Of a stretch of 6,837 nucleotides of DNA, positions 1 to 4,567 are shown one piece after another; position 1 is the first letter of the stretch; each line of letters begins with the position of its first letter. The stretch lies in NCBI GenBank assembly GCA_026712885.1, contig JAPOPO010000117.1, forward strand, positions 1 to 6,837, given 5' to 3'. The stretch comes from Rhodospirillales bacterium. Lineage in GTDB: Bacteria > Pseudomonadota > Alphaproteobacteria > UBA828. The notes beneath the pieces are model-generated. The model saw nothing but the letters and a program-made list of their open reading frames with translations. It was not told the DNA's origin and ran no database searches. The translations under genes were made by a program, and so were the position numbers.

Positions 1-462
1 ACCTTCGCCAAGATGGCGCCGCCGATCCGGAGCGAGACCAACCGCAAGGCGATGGTCGAAGGGCTCAAGGACGGCACCATCGACGCCATCGCGAGCGACC
101 ACGCGCCGCACGATCAGGAGAGCAAGCGCGTGCCGATGGAGCGCGCGGCCAACGGCATCGTCGGGCTGGAGACGATGCTGCCGCTCTCGCTCGAGCTTTA
201 CCACGGCGGGCATCTTCCGCTCCGCGAGGTGCTGCGCCGTCTCACCTCGGCGCCGGCCGACTTACTCGGCATCGACGCCGGCAGGCTGCGGCGCGGCGCG
301 CCGGCGGACCTGGTGCTCTTCGATCTCGATGCGCCCTGGCAGGTCGACCGCGGTGTCTTCCGCAGCAAGTCGAGCAACACGCCCTTTGACGGCCGCCCAG
401 TGCAGGGACGGGTCCTGCGCACGGTGGTGGACGGGCGCACGCTCTTTGCCGCCGGGACCTAA
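1..462 (+). CDS. pyrC: Dihydroorotase, class I (3' part; 5' end outside window)
   Basis: Dihydroorotase is a cytosolic metal-dependent amidohydrolase that reversibly cyclises N-carbamoyl-aspartate to dihydroorotate, the third step of pyrimidine synthesis. The frame is open from base 1, so only the last 153 residues are here. Visible class I marks are KMAPPIRSE near the left edge, DGTIDAIASDHAPH (its Asp, about residue 33 of the fragment, is the late metal-site/catalytic Asp), GIVGLETMLPLSLE, and the closing composite-domain strand GAPADLVLFDLD with the FDGRPVQGRVLRTVVDG ending usual in the family. The TAA stop lies 2 bp before the GTG of pyrD, so the two are probably co-transcribed and translationally coupled. 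A pyrC-like inactive partner of ATCase (PyrX) is the main alternative, but the SDHAPH motif is intact, which favours an active enzyme. Confidence 0.93.
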   Translation, partial: TFAKMAPPIRSETNRKAMVEGLKDGTIDAIASDHAPHDQESKRVPMERAANGIVGLETMLPLSLELYHGGHLPLREVLRRLTSAPADLLGIDAGRLRRGAPADLVLFDLDAPWQVDRGVFRSKSSNTPFDGRPVQGRVLRTVVDGRTLFAAGT

Positions 463-464
463 CG

Positions 465-1694
465 GTGGACCGGCGCGCCGTGTCCTACGCCGACATCGCC
501 ACCGCCGGCCTCCGATGCCTGCCGCCGGAGACGGCGCACAACGCCGCGATCGCTCTGCTGGGGCTCGGCCGGCTGCCGGCGCCTCCGCCTCCCGACCCCG
601 CGCTTGCGCTGAAGCTCTGGGGTCTGCGCTTCCCGACGCCCGTGGGGCTCGCCGCCGGCTTCGACAAGGGTGTCCGCTGCCCCGATGCGGCGGCCAAGCT
701 CGGGCTTGGCTTCGGCGAAGCGGGCACGGTGACGCCGCAGCCGCAGCCCGGCAACCCCCGGCCCAGACTCCCCCGTCTCAGGCGCTAGCGCTCGCTGATC
801 AACCGCTACGGTTTCAACAGCGCTGGGCTCGATATCGTCGCCGCACGGCTGGAACGATGGCGCACGGCGAATGGCGAGTCTCAGCGCCCGCTTGGCATCA
901 ATATCGGCGTGAACAAGGAGAGCGCCGATCCCGCGCGCGACTACACCGCCGGTCTCGCGCGCGTGGCCCCGTTCGCCGACTACGTGGCAGTGAACGTCTC
1001 CTCGCCCAACACGCCGGGGCTGCGGGCGTGGCAGGCGGGTGATGCGCTCCACCGCCTGCTGGCGGCGCTGACGGATACCCATGCCCGTCTCGACCGGGCG
1101 CCGCCCATCATGCTCAAGCTCGCGCCGGAGATTGACGACGAATCTCTGGAAGCGCTGTCCGAGGCCATCGAGGGCGCGCCCATCGCCGGCCTGATCCTCA
1201 CAAACACGACGACCACGCGCCCGCCCGGCCTGGTCTCGCGCCAGCGGGGGGAGGAGGGCGGCCTCAGCGGCCCGCCGCTGGCGCCGCGCGCGCTTGAAGT
1301 TGTACGGCGCGCCTATGCCTTGAGCGGCGGACGCCTGTCGTTGGTCGGTGTGGGCGGGATCGATTCGGCGGAGGCCGCCTACGCCCGCATCCGCGCGGGC
1401 GCGAGCCTGATCCAGCTTTACACCGCGCTGGTCTATCGGGGCCCGCGTCTCGTCGGCGAGATCACGCAGGGGCTTGCCCGGCTGCTCGCGGCCGATGGCT
1501 TCGCCTCAATAAGCGACGCGGTCGGCGCCGATCACCGGGCCTCCGCTGCGCGCGGTCACGAAGCGACAGCAATTTCTTCCGCAATGGCCCGCGCCGCAGC
1601 CAGCGGATCCGGCGCCTGCGTGATCGGGCGGCCCACGACCAGCGCGGTCGCGCCGGCGCGCGCCGCATCGGCCGGCGTCGCCACCCGCGCCTGA
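465..1694 (+). pseudogene. pyrD: Dihydroorotate dehydrogenase (quinone), class 2, interrupted by in-frame TAG
   Basis: Class 2 PyrD is a membrane-associated FMN enzyme that oxidises dihydroorotate to orotate and passes electrons to quinone. The N-terminal part (107 codons from GTG 465) shows the helical membrane-contact start (LPPETAHNAA), then GLAAGFDKG and GTVTPQPQPGN. A TAG at 786-788 then stops translation. The same frame continues immediately with SLINRYGFNSAGLD, GINIGVNKES, NVSSPNTPGLR (second Ser, position 180 counting the TAG as 108, is the class 2 catalytic base), LILTNTTTTRP, GGLSGPPL and VGVGGIDS with the FMN-phosphate region. Spacing across the stop matches the family, so no frameshift is needed. 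The usual C-terminus (AVGADHR) falls near 1538, giving about 358 residues, the normal size, but no stop follows. The frame runs on to TGA 1692-1694, over the 3' end of pyrF. GTG 465 lacks a clear ribosome site; coupling to pyrC is likely, and GTG 480 is an alternative start. It is either a decayed gene or carries sequence errors. Confidence 0.8.
786..788 (+). other. In-frame amber codon inside pyrD
   Basis: TAG interrupts pyrD between RLPRLRR and RSLINRYGFN. The codon sits in the centre of a 10 bp perfect palindrome, GCGCTAGCGC (782-791). The few residues before it fit the family poorly: Pro where RLFRL normally has Phe. C5 runs occur just upstream, near 754-758 and 770-774. Column-for-column agreement on both sides means that one base change to a sense codon such as CAG, GAG or AAG would restore a full-length protein. 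Confidence 0.9.
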
Positions 1695-2281
1695 TCGCCC
1701 TTGCGGCTGCCCTTCCCGCTTGCCGGGCGAATGCCGGGGACCACGATAGCGAAGTCCGGGCCGTGAGCCGCGCGCAGCGTCGCCACCTCGTGCGGGCTCG
1801 CGATCACGCCGGCCAGCCCGGATTCGTGGGCCAGCGCCGCGAGGCGCAGCACCTGATCGTGTGCGGAGCCCGCGATGCCCTGCCGCGCCAACGCCTCGGC
1901 GTCGAGGCTGGTGAGCACGGTCACGCCGAGCAGGTTGGGCGGGGCGACGCTCCGGCGCGCAGCTTCCTCCTCCGCAGCCGCCCGCGCCGCCCGCATCATG
2001 GCGCCGCCGCCGGCAGCGTGGATGGTGAGATAGTGCGGCTCCAGCGCGACCACGCTGCGCACGGCGCCCGCGACGGTGTTCGGGATGTCGTGCAGCTTGA
2101 GGTCGAGGAAGAGCGGCCGGCCGGCGGCGTGCACCGCGCTCACGCCATCCGGCCCGTGCGCACAGAAATACTCGAGCCCCAGCTTGAGCCCGCCCACCGC
2201 CGGTGCGAGCAGTCCCGCCAGCCGCTCGACCGCAGGCCGGTCGCGCGCATCCAGGGCGCAATAGAGAGCAATGTTCGGCAT
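1556..2281 (-). CDS. pyrF: Orotidine 5'-phosphate decarboxylase
   Basis: This cytosolic TIM-barrel enzyme converts OMP to UMP, the last step of the pathway. The 241-residue product from ATG 2281 has the expected length. Seen in order are ALDARD (first-strand Asp at 11), GLKLGLE (Lys 33), the catalytic FLDLKLHDIPNT (Asp 60, Lys 62, Asp 65), LTIHAAGG, GVTVLTSLD, GVIASPHE, VPGIRP and the phosphate-gripping VVGRPIT (Arg 218). The start at 2281 was chosen because AGGA lies 5 bases upstream and MPNIALYCALD matches the family N-terminus. ATG 2287 would add two residues, and the longer open frame back to 2359 adds an atypical leader that runs up to pyrE. The gene converges on pyrD, whose extended frame overlaps its last 46 codons. 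It diverges from pyrE with an 80 bp spacer. Confidence 0.96.
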   Translation of the reverse strand: MPNIALYCALDARDRPAVERLAGLLAPAVGGLKLGLEYFCAHGPDGVSAVHAAGRPLFLDLKLHDIPNTVAGAVRSVVALEPHYLTIHAAGGGAMMRAARAAAEEEAARRSVAPPNLLGVTVLTSLDAEALARQGIAGSAHDQVLRLAALAHESGLAGVIASPHEVATLRAAHGPDFAIVVPGIRPASGKGSRKGDQARVATPADAARAGATALVVGRPITQAPDPLAAARAIAEEIAVAS

Positions 2282-2361
2282 GAGCATCCTGTCCCGGCCC
2301 GAATAGTCTACCTTCGCACCGGGCGCGGAACGACCGCAGAGCGGGAGAGCAGGGGGCACGG
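2282..2361. promoter_or_regulatory. Divergent pyrF/pyrE upstream spacer
   Basis: These 80 bp must carry the 5' signals for both genes if each has its own promoter. The AT-richest patch is around 2301-2314. Reading the minus strand it offers TAGACT (2310 down to 2305) as a possible -10 for pyrF, but no convincing -35 is seen for either gene. A strong ribosome site for pyrE, AGGGGG at 2351-2356, ends 5 bases before ATG 2362. No attenuator hairpin with a U-tract is visible. Confidence 0.35.
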
Positions 2362-3000
2362 ATGAGCCAGGCGGCGAAAGAGATCGCGGCGGTCCTGCTC
2401 GATACCGGCGCCTTCCTGGTGCGGCCCGATGCGCCGTTTCGCCTCACCTCGGGGCTCTACGCGCCCTTCTACGTGAATTGCCGGCTGATCCTCTCGCGGC
2501 CCGACGCGCGTGCTCAGGCGGCGGCGGCGCTGGCGGCCACCGTGCCGCAGCCCGCCACCACGGTCGTCGCTGGCGGCGTCACCGCGGGCGTCCCCTACGC
2601 CACCCTCGTCGCCGACCGCCTGGCGTTGCCCATGGTCTATGTCCGGACCGAGGCCAAGGCCCACGGCACCGCGGGCCGCATCGAGGGCGGCGACGTCGCC
2701 GGCGAGCGCGTCCACCTGATCGAGGACCTGATCTCGACCGCCGGCAGCATCCTCGCCTTTGCGCAGGCGCTGCGCGACGCGGGGGCGGAGGTCGACCGGG
2801 TGAGCGTGCTGTTCTCGCGCGCGGGCGAGTCGGCGCAGCAGGCGCTGGATGAGGCTGGTCTCGCGCTCACCGCCATCTGCGATCTCGATACGCTGCTTGC
2901 GGTGGCGCTTGGTAGCGGGCGCATCGACGAGCAGGGGCTTGAAGAGGTCCGGGCCTTCCTCGCCGATCCCGAAAGCTGGTCCGCCCGCCACGCGGATTAG
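2362..3000 (+). CDS. pyrE: Orotate phosphoribosyltransferase
   Basis: PyrE transfers ribose-5-phosphate from PRPP to orotate, giving OMP, the substrate of the neighbouring pyrF product. The 212-residue protein has normal length and is of the Bacillus-like type rather than the E. coli type: TGAFLVRPDAPFRLTSG at the N-terminus, GGVTAGVPYATLVADRLALP, the flexible-loop segment YVRTEAKAHGT (94-103), the PRPP-binding strand and loop HLIEDLISTAGS (118-129), and a DPESW ending like that of B. subtilis PyrE. In the PRPP loop, Ala 127 replaces the usual second Gly of STGGS. The Lys that follows the loop Arg in E. coli-type enzymes is Thr here; B. subtilis has Ser at this place, so activity is not in doubt for that reason. 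The ATG has a strong AGGGGG ribosome site. TAG ends the gene 15 bp from the stop of the convergent flavoenzyme gene. Confidence 0.96.
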   Translation: MSQAAKEIAAVLLDTGAFLVRPDAPFRLTSGLYAPFYVNCRLILSRPDARAQAAAALAATVPQPATTVVAGGVTAGVPYATLVADRLALPMVYVRTEAKAHGTAGRIEGGDVAGERVHLIEDLISTAGSILAFAQALRDAGAEVDRVSVLFSRAGESAQQALDEAGLALTAICDLDTLLAVALGSGRIDEQGLEEVRAFLADPESWSARHAD

Positions 3001-3015
3001 GGTGCGCCCGCGCAA

Positions 3016-3213
3016 TCAAAAGTCGATGGCGCGGCCCTTGCGCTCCCAGTCGCCGTAGCGCGTGGGCTCCGGCCCGGCCGGGCCGCCGGTTTCGGGGACG
3101 GGTTCGGTCTCGTCGCCGCCACCGTTGTTGGCGGCAGTCCCCGATTCCGCCACTGCCACGGCCGCCGCGGCGACGGCCTCGCTCGCAGCCGCGAGCCGGG
3201 CCCTTTCCACGGT
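3016..3213 (-). other. SDHAF4-like (DUF1674) C-terminal module of the flavoenzyme
   Basis: The last 66 codons lie beyond the normal end of the barrel enzyme (…SIGPDVLARDG). The final 25 residues match from memory the conserved C-terminus shared by human SDHAF4 and alphaproteobacterial DUF1674 proteins: ETGG, GPEPTRYGDWERKGR and a terminal IDF. SDHAF4 binds flavinylated SdhA during succinate dehydrogenase assembly in mitochondria; the bacterial role is less defined. Sixty-odd residues is about the size of a stand-alone bacterial DUF1674 protein, so the whole family module seems present. The frame is continuous with the dehydrogenase. A GTG at 3210-3208 (Val 392) could in principle start a separate 64-residue product, but only a weak GGGA lies upstream. 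Confidence 0.8.
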
Positions 3214-4383
3214 CGTACCGTCCCGCGCGAGCACGTCCGGTCCGATGGAGGCGATGTCTGGGAGCCCGCAGAGCCCCATGGTGAGATCGAGCTCGCGGCG
3301 GAAGATGTCGAACACGTGCGCCACGCCCGCTTCGCCGGCGACCGAGAGCCCCCAGAACTGAGGCCGGCCGATCGCGCAGCAATCCGCGCCCAGCGCCAGC
3401 GCCTTGACGATGTGGGTGCCCCTCCTGATGCCGCCGTCGATCAGCACCGCGGCGCGGCCCGCCACCGCCTCTGCCACGGCTGGCAGCGCGTCCAGGGCGC
3501 CCGCCGCCCCGTCGAGCTGGCGCCCGCCGTGGTTGGAGACGAACATCCCGTCCACGCCGTTCGCCACCGCCTCGACGGCGTCGGCCGGGTGAAGGATGCC
3601 CTTGAGCAGGAGCGGCCCCTTCCAGACGGCGCGCAGGTCTGCGATGTCACGCCACTGAATGCTGGGATCCGGCAGCGTCACCATGCGCTCCGCCAGAGCG
3701 GTGAGGTCCTCGGCGTCGCCCGGCCTGCGGTAGTTGCCGAAGGTGATCCTGGGAATGGCGCCCCGCATCCGCCACAGCCAGCCCAGCTTGGTCGCCATGT
3801 TGGCGACCTCCCGAGAGGACATTCTGGGTGGAATGATAAATCCGTTGCGGATATCGCGCTCGCGGTTGCCGAGGAGCTGGGTGTCGACGGTCACGACCAG
3901 CGCCTCGTACCCGGCCGCCGCCGCGCGCTCCGCCATCTCGCGTGTGAGCCCCCGATCCCGGTAGATGTAGGTCTGGAACCAGCGGGGCTCGACGCCGGTC
4001 TTGGCCAGCTCTTCCAGGCTGCAGACCGAGCCGTGGCTGAGGCAGTAGATGGAGCCGGCCTTGGTCGCCGCGCGCGCCGAGGTGGCCTCGCCGTCTGGCC
4101 AGAGCAGCCCGGCAAGCCCCGTGGGCGGGACGATGAGCGGCATGGAGAGCCGCCGGCCGAACAACGTGGTCGAGAGGTCGCGTTCCTCCGCACCGCCGAT
4201 GGGGCGCGGGTAGAGCGCGACGTCGTCGAAGGCCGAGACGTTGCGGCGCAACGAGTGCTCGTCGCCCGCGCCGCCGTCGACGAAGTCGAACACCGGCCGC
4301 GGCAGCACGCGCTTGGACTCGGCCCGGAGCGACGCGATGTTGTATGCCCGCCGCTTCCAGCGCGGCACGCGTTCGTTTGCCAT
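3016..4383 (-). CDS. FMN-dependent alpha-hydroxy-acid dehydrogenase fused to a C-terminal SDHAF4/DUF1674 module
   Basis: This 455-residue flavoenzyme of the glycolate oxidase/L-lactate/mandelate dehydrogenase family should oxidise a 2-hydroxy acid to a 2-oxo acid. The barrel (about 1-389) shows YNIASLR, RPVFDFVDGGAGDE, PPTGLAGLLWPDGEA, LSHGSVCSLEELA, FQTYIYRDRG (Tyr 139), TVDTQLLGNRERDIRNGF (Asp 167), LLLKGI (Lys 261), the catalytic SNHGGRQLDG (His 285, Arg 288) and DGGIRRG with IGRPQFWGL for FMN phosphate. Phe 34 stands where glycolate oxidase has substrate-binding Tyr 24. The chosen ATG 4383 has GGGGA 5 bases upstream; ATG 4389 is possible. The open frame extends to 4620, but the added residues look non-coding. 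Residues 390-455 are extra: an Ala-rich probable helix, a Gly/Pro/Glu linker, then GPEPTRYGDWERKGRAIDF, the SDHAF4 signature. Substrate unknown; no signal peptide or membrane segment seen. Confidence 0.92.
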   Translation of the reverse strand: MANERVPRWKRRAYNIASLRAESKRVLPRPVFDFVDGGAGDEHSLRRNVSAFDDVALYPRPIGGAEERDLSTTLFGRRLSMPLIVPPTGLAGLLWPDGEATSARAATKAGSIYCLSHGSVCSLEELAKTGVEPRWFQTYIYRDRGLTREMAERAAAAGYEALVVTVDTQLLGNRERDIRNGFIIPPRMSSREVANMATKLGWLWRMRGAIPRITFGNYRRPGDAEDLTALAERMVTLPDPSIQWRDIADLRAVWKGPLLLKGILHPADAVEAVANGVDGMFVSNHGGRQLDGAAGALDALPAVAEAVAGRAAVLIDGGIRRGTHIVKALALGADCCAIGRPQFWGLSVAGEAGVAHVFDIFRRELDLTMGLCGLPDIASIGPDVLARDGTTVERARLAAASEAVAAAAVAVAESGTAANNGGGDETEPVPETGGPAGPEPTRYGDWERKGRAIDF

Positions 4384-4461
4384 CCTCATCCCCGTCGTGA
4401 CGGCGCGCCAGTATAGGCGGGGAGCGCCGCGCGCGCATGCGTGTCTGACCGGGCGCGCTTG

Positions 4462-4495
4462 ACCCGCTGGGGCGCGGGTATGACACTGCCGCGCC
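4462..4495. repeat. Overlapping inverted repeats, candidate operator
   Basis: Two inverted repeats overlap. ACCCGC (4462-4467) pairs with GCGGGT (4474-4479) across 6 bases. GGCGCGG (4471-4477) pairs with CCGCGCC (4489-4495) across 11 bases. They cover the TTGACC and TATGAC hexamers that could drive hyuA, where a repressor would act. Short GC-only arms arise easily by chance at this base composition, and no regulator gene is in view. Confidence 0.3.
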
Positions 4496-4532
4496 GCCAA
4501 GGCGAGAGGCGGCAAGCGAGCGACAACCACGT

Positions 4533-4548
4533 GCGGCCGCCCGGCCGC
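4533..4548 (+). repeat. GC-rich hairpin in the hyuA leader
   Basis: GCGGCC (4533-4538) is complementary to GGCCGC (4543-4548) with a 4-base loop, ending 19 bases before the hyuA ATG. If transcribed it would form a compact stem just upstream of a start codon that has a weak ribosome site, so it could influence initiation. No U-tract follows, so it is not a usual intrinsic terminator. Confidence 0.3.
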
Positions 4549-4567
4549 GAGAGCGAGCGGACAGCCC

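Larger units (their letters stand above)
4384..4567. promoter_or_regulatory. Divergent upstream region of the flavoenzyme gene and hyuA
   Basis: This 184 bp gap is the largest non-coding stretch and must hold signals for both divergent units. Toward the minus strand, TATACT (4415 down to 4410, five of six matches to a sigma-70 -10) lies about 27 bases before ATG 4383, a plausible position, but no good -35 is seen. Toward the plus strand, TTGACC (4459-4464) is a good -35, but the nearest -10-like hexamer, TATGAC (4479-4484), is only 14 bases away. Three inverted repeats occupy 4462-4548. The hyuA start has only a weak purine stretch (GAGCGGA) upstream. Confidence 0.45.

Noticed and set aside
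786..788. TAG read as a standard sense codon throughout the organism
   Set aside because: TAG ends pyrE exactly at the family's normal C-terminus and also ends hyuA just before a well-placed ribosome site and start. General reassignment is therefore unlikely, though inefficient termination is not excluded.
720..800. A pair of compensating frameshifts in pyrD around the C5 runs
   Set aside because: Reading the other frames across this stretch gives poorer family matches. The original frame keeps RL-x-RL and SLINR at the right spacing, so a point nonsense change fits better.
3070..3085. A 16 bp perfect GC palindrome that could be a terminator between pyrE and the flavoenzyme gene
   Set aside because: It lies inside the coding sequence for the Gly-Pro-Ala-Gly-Pro stretch, has no T-run on either side and is explained by codon choice.
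3316..4416. A 366-codon plus-strand open frame antisense to the flavoenzyme gene
   Set aside because: No recognisable motif, and it lies opposite a fully conserved FMN dehydrogenase, so it is a codon-bias shadow.
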